Source: Polynucleobacter sp. UK-Gri1-W3
GTDB taxonomy: Bacteria > Pseudomonadota > Gammaproteobacteria > Burkholderiales > Burkholderiaceae
Length of the DNA: 64,000 bases
Direction: 5' to 3'
Assembly (NCBI RefSeq): GCF_018881595.1
Contig: NZ_JACVQA010000003.1
Location: 1-64,000, forward strand
Below the pieces are notes generated by a model, which worked only from the letters and a program-made list of their open reading frames with translations, made no database searches and was not told where the DNA came from. Within the stretch, counting starts at the first letter, position 1. Each line of letters begins with the position of its first letter. The position numbers were made by a program, and so were the translations under genes. Shown here in pieces: positions 50,052-60,302 of this stretch.

Positions 50052-51119
50052 ATGAGTGATTTATCTTCAACCTATTCAAAGGATCTCCCGTCAAATCCCA
50101 GGATTTTGCTGGTAAAACTCTCCTCATTAGGGGACGTGCTGCATAACCTTCCAATTGTTTGGGATTTGCGTTCACGTTTACCTGATGCGCAAATTGATTG
50201 GGTGGTTGAAGAGGGTTATGTTCATTTGCTTGAACCTCTTTTAAGTAAGAATGGCTTTAAAGGAATTGATCGCATCATTCCATTTGGTTTGCGTCGCTGG
50301 AAAAAGAATTTATTTAAGCTCTCTACCTGGCAGCAGTTTTTTGCATTTAAGAAAGAGCTCCAGGAAACTGCTTATGATGTAATCATTGAGACTCAAGGCC
50401 TGCTTAAGTCAGCAATTGTTTGCTCTCTAGCAAATAAAGCCCCTAATGCATTAATTGCAGGCCTCGCCAACGCCACAGAATTTTCTGGGTATGAGTCTAT
50501 TGCTCGATCTTTTTATAACCAGTCTGTGCAAGTGCCAACGCAATGTCATGCAGTAGATCGTTCACGATGGGTTATGTCATCGGCTCTAGATTGGCTACTG
50601 GTTGATCGCACCATTGCACCTCAGTTTTATCCAAAGACTTATGTTGATTCTCTGGGCGTCAATTCAGGTGCGATCTTAAAAGAATTAAAGTCACCTTATG
50701 TTTTGTGCTTTCATTCGACTGCCAGAGAAGCTAAACGTTGGCCCAATGAAAGCTGGATAGCTTTGGGTAAGGAGCTAGCTACCCGTGGCTATCAAGTTGT
50801 TCTACCTTGGGGGAATTTGGCCGAGAAAGTGGTGAGTAATGAGATTGCAGCACATATTCCAAATGCTTTGGTGCCTCGGGCATTTTCAATTGAAGAGGCT
50901 TTTTCGGTGATCGCAGGCGCTGCACTGACTGTGGGTGTTGATACGGGCCTCACACATCTTGCAGCTGTTTTAGGTAAGCCTACAGTAGAAATTTATTGTG
51001 ATTCGCCAAGATGGAAGACCGAAGGATACTGGTCTACCAATATTCGCAATGTGGGTGATATACAGGCACCACCACAGGTGGCAGAAGTCATCGAGGCTTC
51101 TTTAAGTTTATTGACCTAG
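50052..51119 (+). CDS. waaC: LPS heptosyltransferase I
   Basis: This 355-residue GT9 enzyme adds the first heptose to Kdo on the LPS inner core. ILLVKLSSLGDVLHNLPIVWDLR at the start, the middle block CFHSTAREAKRWPNESWIALG and GVDTGLTHLAAVLGKPTVEIY are typical. It follows rfbC by 39 nt and ends 3 nt from the convergent tolC. Confidence 0.93.
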   Translation: MSDLSSTYSKDLPSNPRILLVKLSSLGDVLHNLPIVWDLRSRLPDAQIDWVVEEGYVHLLEPLLSKNGFKGIDRIIPFGLRRWKKNLFKLSTWQQFFAFKKELQETAYDVIIETQGLLKSAIVCSLANKAPNALIAGLANATEFSGYESIARSFYNQSVQVPTQCHAVDRSRWVMSSALDWLLVDRTIAPQFYPKTYVDSLGVNSGAILKELKSPYVLCFHSTAREAKRWPNESWIALGKELATRGYQVVLPWGNLAEKVVSNEIAAHIPNALVPRAFSIEEAFSVIAGAALTVGVDTGLTHLAAVLGKPTVEIYCDSPRWKTEGYWSTNIRNVGDIQAPPQVAEVIEASLSLLT

Positions 51120-51122
51120 AGC

Positions 51123-52748
51123 CTAGCGCAATAAAGAGTTAATCGCTATTAAATCTTCATCTGTTAATGTAGCGGCACTGGCTTTTAATCGAATGGCACT
51201 CAGGATGGTGTTATAGCGTGCTTGCTGCAACAATGAGCGAGTATTGATAACAGAATCCAATGCAATCAATACATCAATATTAATTAAGGTGCCCACTTGG
51301 AATCCCAGCTTGCTGGACTCTAATGCAGAGGTGGTAGAGCGCTCTGCTGCTTCATAAGCCTTAACGCTAGCTAAGCCACCATAAAAGCCTGTAAAGGCAG
51401 TCCGAGTATTTTGAGCGGCAGCACGACGATAGTTGTCATAGTTGGCTTTGGCTGCATCTACTAAGGCAGCATTTTGACGAATGACAGAACTGTTATATCC
51501 ACCTGAAACCAGTGGAATCGTCATTTGTAGGCTCAAGGTATTGTTGTACACATTGGTGCTCGATGGCGTGTAGTTGTTAGGCGTGCCATTCGAAGTGTTG
51601 TATCCCGATGTGCCAACTAAGTTGATAGTAGGATAATTTAAAGCTTGGGCGCCGCGATAAGTACTTTCTGCAAGACTCACGGATAGCTGTCCTGCTAAGA
51701 CATTAAAGTTTGCAGATTCCGCCTGGTTGATCCAATCATCGAGAGTCTGTCCAGGAGGAAGCAGTGGGTTTACGCTCTCAGCAATGGGGTAGCCTTTGGA
51801 ATCTTTACTCTTGCTACGCGGATCTTTGAGAACACCTTCAATTTTGGCATCCTTCACTAGCGGCTTTAACGCTCCCACTGGGCGTCCAACAATTTGTTCT
51901 AGTGCACCGCGCTTCACAATCAGATCAGCCTGAGCGGTGATTTCTTGAGAGTTTGCTAGATCAAGGGCTGCTTGAGCAGTATTCACATCCACAATCGTTG
52001 CTAAGCCAGCATCAAATTTTGCCTGTGCAGATTCAAGCTGTTGCTTAATCAAGTCCTTCTTGCTTTTATAGAGTGCTACGTTATCTTGACTAGTCAGCGC
52101 ATCAAAGTAGGCCTGCGATACCCGCAAGATTAAATCTTGCTGCGCCAAGAAAAAACGCATATCTGCCAGCTTGGTATTGAGATCGCCCTGTTTGAAAAGT
52201 TCTAATGCGCCAACGTTAAAAACAGGTTGAGTGAGTGTGACGGTGTAACTTTTTTGATCAAAGACACGCGAGTTACCAGAGTTGTTTGAAACTACGGTGC
52301 TGCCCACACCATGCTGATAGTAGCGGGTACCACCAGGGGTGGCATTAGCCTGCGGCATCAACAAGGAAAAGCCTTGCCAGTAGAGCTCTTTGCTTGCTTG
52401 GTAATTAAAGCGAGCAGCAGTTAATACTGGGTCGCTAAAAGCAGCTTCTTGATATAGCTGAATTAAATCGTTTAATTGCCCTTTGGTATCGGCAATTTTA
52501 TTGCCGTTCAAATTAGAGGGTGCTGTAACTGCCGGTACCGCTAGTTTGCTTGGCGGCGGAATCATCTGTGGGGGCTGCTCAAGTCCAATTAGGGTAGATG
52601 CACTCATTGGAGTAGGTAAAGCGGGTCTTGCGGCAGCATTGGGGCTTTGCGCCAATGCCTGAGATGACCATGTGCCAAGACCGAGCGATTGACTCAGGAT
52701 CAAACCAAAGGCTGTAAGTCGAGAAAGTCTAAAGCGGGCTGGGGTCAT
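51123..52748 (-). CDS. tolC: TolC-family outer-membrane efflux/secretion protein
   Basis: This 541-residue protein has a signal peptide (about 1-34, ending ALAQ) and two repeated OEP domains, for example SFQ-like [55 protein letters not shown] and the second [50 protein letters not shown]. Trimers form an exit tunnel for type I secretion or RND efflux. A Ser/Lys-rich insert lies around residues 305-330. The partner pump is not in this window. Confidence 0.92.
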   Translation of the reverse strand: MTPARFRLSRLTAFGLILSQSLGLGTWSSQALAQSPNAAARPALPTPMSASTLIGLEQPPQMIPPPSKLAVPAVTAPSNLNGNKIADTKGQLNDLIQLYQEAAFSDPVLTAARFNYQASKELYWQGFSLLMPQANATPGGTRYYQHGVGSTVVSNNSGNSRVFDQKSYTVTLTQPVFNVGALELFKQGDLNTKLADMRFFLAQQDLILRVSQAYFDALTSQDNVALYKSKKDLIKQQLESAQAKFDAGLATIVDVNTAQAALDLANSQEITAQADLIVKRGALEQIVGRPVGALKPLVKDAKIEGVLKDPRSKSKDSKGYPIAESVNPLLPPGQTLDDWINQAESANFNVLAGQLSVSLAESTYRGAQALNYPTINLVGTSGYNTSNGTPNNYTPSSTNVYNNTLSLQMTIPLVSGGYNSSVIRQNAALVDAAKANYDNYRRAAAQNTRTAFTGFYGGLASVKAYEAAERSTTSALESSKLGFQVGTLINIDVLIALDSVINTRSLLQQARYNTILSAIRLKASAATLTDEDLIAINSLLR

Positions 52749-52868
52749 GTAACTCGGATACTTTTCAATGTGCCATGCAGTTTAAGGCTAATTTATTCAA
52801 AATGCTCATTTAGAAGCTATTTTGCCAAATCTTCGAAATTGCATCCATATGCCTATAAAATTTGGCCT

Positions 52869-53714
52869 ATGGATCTAATTTTGTTACTAAAAGCAGTCAT
52901 TCTGGGTGTGGTCGAGGGATTAACGGAGTTTTTACCGATCTCAAGTACCGGGCATCTTATCTTGGTTGGCGATTTGCTCAACTTTAATGATGATCGAGGC
53001 AAGGCTTTTGAGGTCATTATTCAGTTTGGCGCGATTTTGGCGGTTTGTTGGGAGTTTCGCCAAAAGCTCATCAAAGTTGTCTCTTCCTTTTCCGGCAGTG
53101 CCATTGCGCGACGCTTTGTTTTAAACCTATTGATTGCCTCTGTTCCGGCTATGGGTTTGGCTTTCTTATTTGGAAAATATATCAAAGCAGTATTGTTTTC
53201 ACCGATTCCGGTAGCCAGTGCTTTTATTGTGGGAGCCTTAGTTATTTTTTGGGCCGAACGTCGCCAGCAAAATCGCGCTGACGTTTCTAGTCACATTAAA
53301 ACAGTAGACGACCTCACGCCTTTAGATGCGTTAAAGGTTGGCATAGCCCAATGTGCTGCATTAATTCCGGGAACATCCCGTTCAGGCGCAACGATTATTG
53401 GCGGCATGTTGTTTGGCTTACCTCGCGCTGTTGCTACAGAGTTCTCATTCTTTTTGGCAATCCCGGTCATCGGTGGCGCTACTGCTTATGAGTTACTTAA
53501 GCTTTGGAAAGCGCCAGTAGCCTTTTCCGGAGAATTTACGCTAGCGATCATTGTCGGTTTCATTGCTGCATTTATCTCAGCGTTTATTTGTGTACGTTGG
53601 CTGATTCATTACGTAGCCCACCATAACTTCATTCCATTTGCTTGGTATCGAATTGCTTTTGGTTTACTAGTGCTATTTACCTCTTACAGCGGACTGATTG
53701 CCTGGTCTCGCTGA
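52869..53714 (+). CDS. uppP: Undecaprenyl-diphosphatase
   Basis: This 281-residue polytopic membrane enzyme dephosphorylates undecaprenyl pyrophosphate to recycle the lipid carrier of peptidoglycan and O-antigen synthesis. [15 protein letters not shown] and [14 protein letters not shown] are its two signature motifs. I start at the ATG at 52869 (MDLILLLKA); an in-frame upstream start would fall into the tolC region. Confidence 0.96.
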   Translation: MDLILLLKAVILGVVEGLTEFLPISSTGHLILVGDLLNFNDDRGKAFEVIIQFGAILAVCWEFRQKLIKVVSSFSGSAIARRFVLNLLIASVPAMGLAFLFGKYIKAVLFSPIPVASAFIVGALVIFWAERRQQNRADVSSHIKTVDDLTPLDALKVGIAQCAALIPGTSRSGATIIGGMLFGLPRAVATEFSFFLAIPVIGGATAYELLKLWKAPVAFSGEFTLAIIVGFIAAFISAFICVRWLIHYVAHHNFIPFAWYRIAFGLLVLFTSYSGLIAWSR

Positions 53715-53753
53715 TCTAAATAATGTTTTTAATCAAAGTTAACGGAATTTAAT

Positions 53754-54212
53754 ATGGATGTATCAATAGACGCAATTACCAATAATATTCAGCTGGCACT
53801 TGCCCCTGTATTTTTGTTAACTGCTGTAGCCACCTTGATTAATGCGATTTCTGGGCGCTTAGCTCGCTCGGTTGATCGCATGCGTGCGATTCGGCATTCT
53901 ATTGATAGAGGTGAAGTAAAAGATGCTGTGCTTTTACAGCATATGAACAAAGAAGCTGATGAAGCCCAAATTCGGGGCCGTCTTTGTACTGCCGCTATCT
54001 TTTTTGATGTACTTAGTGGTGTATTTATTTCCTTGACAGTTCTTGAGTTGTTTTTCTTTCAAGCGGGCGCAGTGCGTTCTTTGCAGACGGCTTATGTCAT
54101 TTGGACTTTTGTTCTGGGACTTATTTTCTTCATGACCTCTTTATCAATTGTATTAACTGAAGTTGTCTACGCTTACCGATCGGCTGGCTGGAATACTCCA
54201 AAAAAAGGTTAA
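53754..54212 (+). CDS. DUF2721-domain membrane protein
   Basis: This 152-residue protein has about three hydrophobic helices and the DUF2721 pattern (IQLALAPVFLLTAVATLINAISGRLARSVDRMRAIR). The function of the family is unknown. It lies 39 nt after uppP and 41 nt before the UDP-xylose synthase gene. Confidence 0.85.
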   Translation: MDVSIDAITNNIQLALAPVFLLTAVATLINAISGRLARSVDRMRAIRHSIDRGEVKDAVLLQHMNKEADEAQIRGRLCTAAIFFDVLSGVFISLTVLELFFFQAGAVRSLQTAYVIWTFVLGLIFFMTSLSIVLTEVVYAYRSAGWNTPKKG

Positions 54213-54253
54213 TGGCCGCTTGATTAAATATTGCCTTCTATAAAAGATCAAAT

Positions 54254-55189
54254 ATGAACAAAATCCTCATCACTGGTGGCGCCGGATTCTTAGGCTCCCA
54301 CCTAACTGAAAAACTCCTCAAAGAGGGCAATGATGTATTGGTAGTGGATAACTATTTCACAGGCACCAAAGAGAACTTGGCCCACTTGTTTCCAAACTCC
54401 CGCTTAGAGCTCATGCGCCATGATGTGACGTTCCCACTCTATGTAGAAACCAATCAGATTTACAACTTAGCTTGCCCAGCATCCCCGGTGCACTATCAAT
54501 ATGATCCTGTGCAAACGACCAAGACTAGTGTGCACGGCGCTATTAACATGCTCGGTCTGGCGAAGAGAACGAGAGCTCGTATTTTGCAAGCCTCTACGAG
54601 TGAGGTCTATGGTGACCCAGAGGTGCATCCTCAGCCAGAGGGTTATTGGGGCAAGGTCAATCCCATTGGGATTCGCTCTTGTTATGACGAGGGTAAGCGC
54701 TGCGCTGAAACCTTGTTCTTTGACTATTACCGTCAGCATAATTTAGATATCAAAGTAGTACGCATCTTTAATACCTTCGGTCCACGCATGCACCCTAATG
54801 ATGGCCGAGTTGTGAGCAACTTCATTGTGCAAGCATTGCAAGGCAAAGACATCACCATTTATGGTGATGGTCAGCAAACCAGAAGCTTTTGCTATGTCGA
54901 CGACTTAATTGAAGCTATGGTCAAAATGATGAACTCGGAGGAGGGATTTACAGGCCCAGTCAACATTGGCAATCCTGGAGAGTTCACTATGCTGCAATTG
55001 GCCGAAACGATTCTTAAACTCTCTGGTAGCAAATCGAAAATCGTTTATCAGCCGCTCCCATCGGATGATCCTAAGCAGCGCCAACCGAATATCGAGCTAG
55101 CAATAGCTAAACTTGGTTGGCAGCCTAAGGTCAATCTAGAGGATGGTCTGAAAGAGACGATTGCATACTTTGAGAAAGTTGTTGGTTAG
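54254..55189 (+). CDS. UDP-glucuronate decarboxylase (UDP-xylose synthase)
   Basis: This 311-residue extended SDR converts UDP-glucuronate to UDP-xylose. Its motifs are [49 protein letters not shown] and the Tyr-Lys pair in SCYDEGKR, all diagnostic of UXS. UDP-xylose would feed surface polysaccharides. Its stop codon overlaps the trmB GTG start by 1 nt. Confidence 0.93.
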   Translation: MNKILITGGAGFLGSHLTEKLLKEGNDVLVVDNYFTGTKENLAHLFPNSRLELMRHDVTFPLYVETNQIYNLACPASPVHYQYDPVQTTKTSVHGAINMLGLAKRTRARILQASTSEVYGDPEVHPQPEGYWGKVNPIGIRSCYDEGKRCAETLFFDYYRQHNLDIKVVRIFNTFGPRMHPNDGRVVSNFIVQALQGKDITIYGDGQQTRSFCYVDDLIEAMVKMMNSEEGFTGPVNIGNPGEFTMLQLAETILKLSGSKSKIVYQPLPSDDPKQRQPNIELAIAKLGWQPKVNLEDGLKETIAYFEKVVG

Positions 55190-55995
55190 TGGTGGTTGAT
55201 AGCAATACCTCTGGGAAGCGCTTTGATGAGCGTATTCGCTCCTTTGTTTTGAGGGCAGGGAGAACTACCGCTGGTCAACAGCGTGCCATTGAAGAATTAG
55301 GCCCTCAGTTTTTAGTTCCATATCAACCCTCCAATCTCAATCTAATAGAGGCGTTCCAGGGCTCAAACAAGCCAAAGATACTGGAGATAGGCTTTGGCAT
55401 GGGCGAGACTACCGCCAAGATTGCTGCCTTAAGGTCAGACGATGACTTCTTGGCAATTGAGGTTCATCCTCCAGGTGTCGGCGCCTTACTAAAACTCATT
55501 GGTGAAAACCAGCTGAGTAATCTCAGACTCATTCGCCACGATGCTGTTGAGGTTTTGGAAAATATGATTGCTCCAGACTCTTTAGATGGCATTCATATTT
55601 ACTTTGCTGATCCGTGGCATAAGAGGCGTCATCACAAGCGTCGCCTGATCCAGGCTGAGTTTGTGAAGTTGTTGGTCTCTAGATTGAAGCCCGGCGCATA
55701 TTTGCATTTAGCAACGGATTGGCATAACTATGCTGAGCAAATGCTCTTGGTTCTCAATGCAGAATCCCTTTTACAAAACACTTCTGACGAATTTGTGAGG
55801 GTGGAAACTTTTATCCCTGAAGATATTGCTAAGCCCGGTGAGGTTTGTAATGAATTTAAACCCACTCTTGAACAGATCAATGCTCAGCATCCGGGTTATG
55901 TGGCGCGACCAGGCTATCGCCCAGTCACCAAATTTGAGAACCGTGGCATCAAGCTAGGCCACGGTGTTTGGGATTTGGTTTATATAAAGAAATAA
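55189..55995 (+). CDS. trmB: tRNA (guanine-46-N7)-methyltransferase
   Basis: This 268-residue enzyme methylates G46 in tRNA variable loops. It begins at a GTG that overlaps the previous TAG by one nucleotide. The SAM loop is [15 protein letters not shown], and [16 protein letters not shown] and [17 protein letters not shown] are TrmB blocks. Confidence 0.95.
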   Translation: MVVDSNTSGKRFDERIRSFVLRAGRTTAGQQRAIEELGPQFLVPYQPSNLNLIEAFQGSNKPKILEIGFGMGETTAKIAALRSDDDFLAIEVHPPGVGALLKLIGENQLSNLRLIRHDAVEVLENMIAPDSLDGIHIYFADPWHKRRHHKRRLIQAEFVKLLVSRLKPGAYLHLATDWHNYAEQMLLVLNAESLLQNTSDEFVRVETFIPEDIAKPGEVCNEFKPTLEQINAQHPGYVARPGYRPVTKFENRGIKLGHGVWDLVYIKK

Positions 55996-56009
55996 AAAAT
56001 GAAGAAACT

Positions 56010-56040
56010 AAGGCGCCAAGAAAAAAATCAAGCGCTTTTT
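56010..56040 (+). terminator. Terminator after trmB
   Basis: AAGGCGC pairs with GCGCTTT (one G-U) across a 15-nt A-rich loop, followed by more T residues. It lies between the convergent trmB and gabD genes. Confidence 0.6.
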
Positions 56041-56052
56041 AGGTTCATAGGC

Positions 56053-57525
56053 TTATAGGCCTACGCAGACATATTTCATTTCGAGGTATTCATCCATACC
56101 GTAGACGCTGCCTTCACGCCCGAGACCGGATTGCTTGATGCCGCCAAAGGGTGCAACCTCATTTGAGATTAATCCCGTATTAACGCCTACCATGCCGTAT
56201 TCCAGCGCCTCGGCTACTTTCCAAACGCGGCCAATGTCTCGGCTGTAAAAATAGGATGCCAGACCAAACTGACTACTGTTTGCGAACTTGATGACTTCTT
56301 CGTCACTCTCAAATGGGATGATCGGTGCTACCGGACCAAATGTCTCCTCATAAGTAATGAGCATTTGACTGTTTACATTGGCGAGGATGGTTGGTTCATA
56401 AAAGTTCTTGCCTTCAATCGACTGTTTGCCGCCAGTCACTAGTGTTGCACCCTTACTGAGAGCATCTGCAACATGTTTCTTTACTTTATCAAGGGCAGCA
56501 GTTTCAATCAGGGGGCCTTGGGTAACGCCGGTAGCCATGCCGTTGCCTACTTTGATGATGGCAAGCGCTTTGGCAAACTTTTCAACAAACTGATCGTGTA
56601 CTTTTTTATGGACATAAAAGCGGTTTGCGCATACACAGGTCTGACCTGAGTTTCTAAACTTCGAAGCCATGGCACCACTAACTGCAGCATCAATGTCAGC
56701 ATCTTCAAAGACGATAAACGGTGCGTGTCCGCCTAACTCAAGAGCGAGCTTCTTAACAGTAGGGGCGCACTGCTCCATCAGAATGCGCCCAACTTCTGTG
56801 GAGCCTGTGAAAGATAAGTGGCGCACTGTAGGTGAAGAGCATAGAGTTTTGCCAATAACAATCGATTGATCTGCATCAGCAGTCACAATATTGATGACCC
56901 CATCCGGAATACCAGCACGCTTGGCAAGTTCGGCAAGAGCCAATGCGGATAGCGGAGTCAATTCAGCAGGTTTAATCACAATCGTGCAGCCAGCAGCTAA
57001 TGCAGGCGCAATCTTGCGCGTAATCATCGCAATCGGAAAGTTCCATGGAGTAATCGCTACGCAGACACCAATTGCTTGCTTCAAAACCATCAGGCGTTTA
57101 TCGCTCCAGGTAGTTCCTAAAATTGAACCCTCTACACGTTTCGCTTCTTCAGCAAACCACTCTACAAAAGAGGCCCCATAAATGACTTCACCAGCAGCTT
57201 CAGCCAAAGGTTTGCCTTGCTCAAGGGTCATCAGCTTTGCAAGGTCTTGTGTATTTTCAATAATGAGATCAAACCACTTGCGCATGATCGAGGCGCGTTC
57301 TTTAGCAAGTTTGCTGCGCCATGCTGGCAGGGCTTTTTCTGCTGCAGCGATAGCTTGTTCGGCATCATGAGTTTCTAAGTTAGCAACATTAGCAATGATT
57401 TCATCGGTTGCTGGGTTGCTAACTGCAAAAGTCTTTTTGGATTCAATCCATTTGCCATCGATAAAAGCGTCTTCTCTAAAAAGACTGGAATCTTTGAGTT
57501 GGCTGCGGATATCTACTTTTTGCAT
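56053..57525 (-). CDS. gabD: NAD(P)-dependent succinate-semialdehyde dehydrogenase
   Basis: This 490-residue aldehyde dehydrogenase oxidises succinate semialdehyde to succinate. It has the catalytic-cysteine segment NSGQTCVCANRFYV, the Glu block LELGGHAPFIVFEDADID, the Asn TPWNFPIAMITRK and the C-terminal GGIKQSGLGREG. Length and motifs match GabD; other short-chain semialdehydes are possible substrates. It is separated from nusB by a strong terminator. Confidence 0.93.
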   Translation of the reverse strand: MQKVDIRSQLKDSSLFREDAFIDGKWIESKKTFAVSNPATDEIIANVANLETHDAEQAIAAAEKALPAWRSKLAKERASIMRKWFDLIIENTQDLAKLMTLEQGKPLAEAAGEVIYGASFVEWFAEEAKRVEGSILGTTWSDKRLMVLKQAIGVCVAITPWNFPIAMITRKIAPALAAGCTIVIKPAELTPLSALALAELAKRAGIPDGVINIVTADADQSIVIGKTLCSSPTVRHLSFTGSTEVGRILMEQCAPTVKKLALELGGHAPFIVFEDADIDAAVSGAMASKFRNSGQTCVCANRFYVHKKVHDQFVEKFAKALAIIKVGNGMATGVTQGPLIETAALDKVKKHVADALSKGATLVTGGKQSIEGKNFYEPTILANVNSQMLITYEETFGPVAPIIPFESDEEVIKFANSSQFGLASYFYSRDIGRVWKVAEALEYGMVGVNTGLISNEVAPFGGIKQSGLGREGSVYGMDEYLEMKYVCVGL

Positions 57526-57583
57526 GATCTATTGCCCCGTTCTTGCTCTGTAATCGATATAGATCATTTTATCCCTCTATAAA

Positions 57584-57617
57584 TAAAAAAGCCTCCAAGC
57601 GGTTTAGGCTTGAAGGC
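57584..57617 (-). terminator. Terminator after nusB
   Basis: On the minus strand GCCTTCAAGC pairs with GCTTGGAGGC (10 bp with one G-U) around loop CTAAACC, then TTTTTT follows. It ends the ribBA-ribH-nusB transcript. Confidence 0.9.
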
Positions 57618-57645
57618 AGATATTGTGGGCTGCTAATTGGAGGTT

Positions 57646-58155
57646 TTAGCCTGCTTGAGTTTCCGTGGTTCGCAGTTTCTGGGCTAGTAGGTCTAATACG
57701 CCGTTCACATACTTATGGCCATCTGTGCCACCAAAGGTTTTGGCAAGCTCTACCGCTTCATTGATTGCTACTTTGTAGGGCACTGAGAGGTCTACCGCTA
57801 GTTCATAAGCGCCAATGAGTAGTGCTGCGTGCTCTACGGGAGAAAGCTCATTAATCGGGCGATCTAGCGCCGGGGTGATGATGGCTTCTAATTCATCGGT
57901 GCGAGCCAATACGCCATCAAATAAGCCCTGAAAGAGCTCGAGTTGGCAGCGACGGAATGCAGGGTCCTCGGCAAGTTGTTTCGCAATCGCAGCGCCATTC
58001 GGAATGCTGCCGGCACGACGCATCACAAGGCTTTGATATACACCCTGAAGGGCATATTCACGAGCGCGACGACGAGGTGTGAGCGAGCGCTTTGGTGCTG
58101 GCTTTAATTCTTTACCGGCTTGCGGATTGGGTGGGTTTTGGCTAGATGTAGACAT
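57646..58155 (-). CDS. nusB: Transcription antitermination factor NusB
   Basis: This 169-residue RNA-binding protein joins NusE in antitermination complexes on rRNA operons. It shows SLTPRRRAREYALQGVYQSL near the start, then LIGAYELAVDLSVPYKVAINEAVELAKTFGGTDGHKYVNGVLDLL, the conserved NusB core. It follows ribH with 5 nt, the common ribH-nusB order. Confidence 0.97.
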   Translation of the reverse strand: MSTSSQNPPNPQAGKELKPAPKRSLTPRRRAREYALQGVYQSLVMRRAGSIPNGAAIAKQLAEDPAFRRCQLELFQGLFDGVLARTDELEAIITPALDRPINELSPVEHAALLIGAYELAVDLSVPYKVAINEAVELAKTFGGTDGHKYVNGVLDLLAQKLRTTETQAG

Positions 58156-58160
58156 GCGAA

Positions 58161-58673
58161 TTATTCTTCTTCACTCGAGTTGATTTCGATATCGATATCA
58201 GGGGTCAATGCCAAGGCTAAGTTCGCCATTTCTACTACTGCTTGAGCGCATTCTGCACCTTTAACCTGAACACGCGCAAGCGCTTGTTCATCTGTGTCGC
58301 AAGTGAGCACACCATTAGCGATTGGCAATCCAGAGTCAATAGAGATGCGTGTAATGCCAGCAGCAGATTCATTGGAGACAAGCTCAAAGTGGTATGTCTC
58401 GCCGCGGATCACTGCACCAAGGGCAACTAAACCATCAAACTCGCCGGTCTCAACTAGCTTTTGCAGTGCAAAGGGAATCTCAAGTGCCCCAGGTACGGTC
58501 ACGAGCTTGATATCAGATTGACTAACGCCAAGAGAGATTAGTTCATTGATGCAAGAGTTCGTTAGCGCAACGCAATGGTCTTCATTAAAGCGCGCTTGTA
58601 CAACACCAATACGTAAATCCTGGCCGTTAAGGTCTACTTCTAATACACCTACAAAGTCATTAGTGCTAGTCAT
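58161..58673 (-). CDS. ribH: 6,7-dimethyl-8-ribityllumazine synthase
   Basis: This 170-residue enzyme condenses dihydroxybutanone phosphate with the ribitylaminouracil to lumazine. Signatures are [20 protein letters not shown] and [15 protein letters not shown] with the catalytic His. It lies 46 nt after ribBA and 5 nt before nusB. Confidence 0.98.
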   Translation of the reverse strand: MTSTNDFVGVLEVDLNGQDLRIGVVQARFNEDHCVALTNSCINELISLGVSQSDIKLVTVPGALEIPFALQKLVETGEFDGLVALGAVIRGETYHFELVSNESAAGITRISIDSGLPIANGVLTCDTDEQALARVQVKGAECAQAVVEMANLALALTPDIDIEINSSEEE

Positions 58674-58719
58674 ATCAATTTTCTAAAATTATTTAATACT
58701 GTGATGATTGTTAGATTTG

Positions 58720-59850
58720 TTAGGAAGTGTAGGGCTTATAGTCTGTCACTTCGAGCTTATAACCAGAGAGGCTTGGAACAGGGCTTGGATTGGCTAGTAA
58801 ACGCATTTTGCCTACGCCGATATCTTTTAATATTTGGGCGCCAATACCGTAGCTTCTGAAATCCGTTTTTCTGGCCAAAGGTTTCTTGGCTTCTTCTTGT
58901 GATTGATTCAGTTTCTGAAACTGTGCCAACCAATCTTGATCATTTGGAGCGGCAATGCCAGAGGCATTGAGCAGCACTGCAACACCAGAGGATGAAGAAG
59001 CAATCTCCTCTAGGGCTTTAGCTAGTGGCCAAGAATGGGTGCTGACGTTAGAGTCTAGGAAATCCAAGACGGTAACTGGCTCATGCACGCGCACCAAGGT
59101 TTCTTGAGCTTCAGAAGGTTTGCCATGCACCAATGCAATATGAATGCATGAGCTTGGAGTATCGCGATAAATGATGCCTTGGAATTTCCCCCAAGGCGTG
59201 ATGAATTCTCTACTACCTTCGCGCACCACAATACTTTCATGTTGGCTGCGATATTGAATGAGATCTGCAATGCTGCCAATTCTTAATTGATGCTCTTCTG
59301 CAAACTCAAGGAGATCTGGAAGGCGCGCCATGCTGCCATCGTCTTTCATGATTTCACAAATCACAGAAGTAGGTGAGCATCCTGCCATTGCTGCTAAGTC
59401 ACAGCCCGCTTCAGTATGGCCAGAGCGAATGAGTACGCCACCAGGTTGCGCCATCAATGGGAAGATATGCCCAGGTTGAACTAAATCACTAGGCTTGGCA
59501 TTTGGTGCTACGGCAGTTTTAATAGTGAGCGCACGATCGGCTGCTGAGATTCCAGTAGTAACCCCAGTTGCTGCCTCAATAGATACCGTGAAATTGGTTC
59601 CCATTGATGTGCCGTTATCACGCACCATCAGTGGAAGGTTCAATTGTTGGCAGCGCTCACGCGTCAAGGTTAAGCAAATCAAGCCGCGTCCATGTTTTGC
59701 CATGAAATTCACGGCCTCTGCAGTGACGTGATCGGCAGCAATGACTAAATCGCCTTCGTTCTCGCGATCTTCTTCATCGACGAGGATCACCATTTTGCCA
59801 GCGCTGAGCTCGGCAATAATTTCTTCGGTGGAGGCAAGGGTATTTGGCAT
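58720..59850 (-). CDS. ribBA: 3,4-dihydroxy-2-butanone 4-phosphate synthase with degenerate GTP cyclohydrolase II-like domain
   Basis: This 376-residue protein has an intact N-terminal RibB domain (1-205; [19 protein letters not shown] and [10 protein letters not shown]) that makes dihydroxybutanone phosphate for riboflavin. The C-terminal part is RibA-like but lacks the three zinc-binding cysteines of GTP cyclohydrolase II: the block that should read ...C...G.LRCDC is [24 protein letters not shown] cyclohydrolase activity is therefore unlikely and a separate ribA is expected elsewhere. Similar RibBX proteins are known in proteobacteria. An AGGACC...GGTCCT hairpin (59870-59893) precedes it; I saw no FMN riboswitch. 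Confidence 0.93.
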   Translation of the reverse strand: MPNTLASTEEIIAELSAGKMVILVDEEDRENEGDLVIAADHVTAEAVNFMAKHGRGLICLTLTRERCQQLNLPLMVRDNGTSMGTNFTVSIEAATGVTTGISAADRALTIKTAVAPNAKPSDLVQPGHIFPLMAQPGGVLIRSGHTEAGCDLAAMAGCSPTSVICEIMKDDGSMARLPDLLEFAEEHQLRIGSIADLIQYRSQHESIVVREGSREFITPWGKFQGIIYRDTPSSCIHIALVHGKPSEAQETLVRVHEPVTVLDFLDSNVSTHSWPLAKALEEIASSSSGVAVLLNASGIAAPNDQDWLAQFQKLNQSQEEAKKPLARKTDFRSYGIGAQILKDIGVGKMRLLANPSPVPSLSGYKLEVTDYKPYTS

Positions 59851-59972
59851 ATCCCTCTATTTTAAGCGCAGGACCTACTTGTTGTTCGGTCCTACTGCAA
59901 TATCCCATCTTTCTGACGGTAAGAGCCTTGGACAGGAGTTTCAGATCAGGAGCCTAGCTTTGAAAATGGGTA

Positions 59973-60302
59973 ATGCCCCCTAAAAAGCAATCCAACTCAG
60001 GTCTCGGCCCTCGGAATTGCCAGGGATTCATTTTGCTGGAGGTTTTGGTGGCAATGAGCATCATTTTGGGAGTCTGGATGGCATCAGTAGGGGTCTATCA
60101 GCGTCTTGCTTTAAACCTAGTCCAACAAGAGGCCAAAAGATCGCAATTGAGAAAGGAGTCGGATGTCCATGAAACACAACAACAAGTTAAAGCTAATTCC
60201 TATTTATCTGGCAAAAATTTAATTAATGAGCCTGCTCGAATGTCTAGTCGGAATCGCTCTGTGCGTACTACTACTCAATCCGTTGCTAAAAACCAGCGCT
60301 GA
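59973..60302 (+). CDS. PilV-like minor pilin
   Basis: This 109-residue protein has an 18-residue leader ending NCQG, then the prepilin motif FILLEVLVAMSIILGVWM with Glu at position 5, so it should be cleaved by PilD and placed in the type IV pilus machinery. It is short compared with the usual 120-180 residues. Its last 77 nt overlap the next gene in another frame, and that tail (from about residue 85) looks non-conserved, so the end may be an accidental extension. First of a four-gene pilin-like group (59973-61746). Confidence 0.72.
   Translation: MPPKKQSNSGLGPRNCQGFILLEVLVAMSIILGVWMASVGVYQRLALNLVQQEAKRSQLRKESDVHETQQQVKANSYLSGKNLINEPARMSSRNRSVRTTTQSVAKNQR

Noticed and set aside
59851..59972. 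FMN riboswitch upstream of ribBA
   Set aside because: The expected conserved blocks (for example AGGG and GGGTGAAATTCC-type) are absent; only a 6-bp hairpin was seen.
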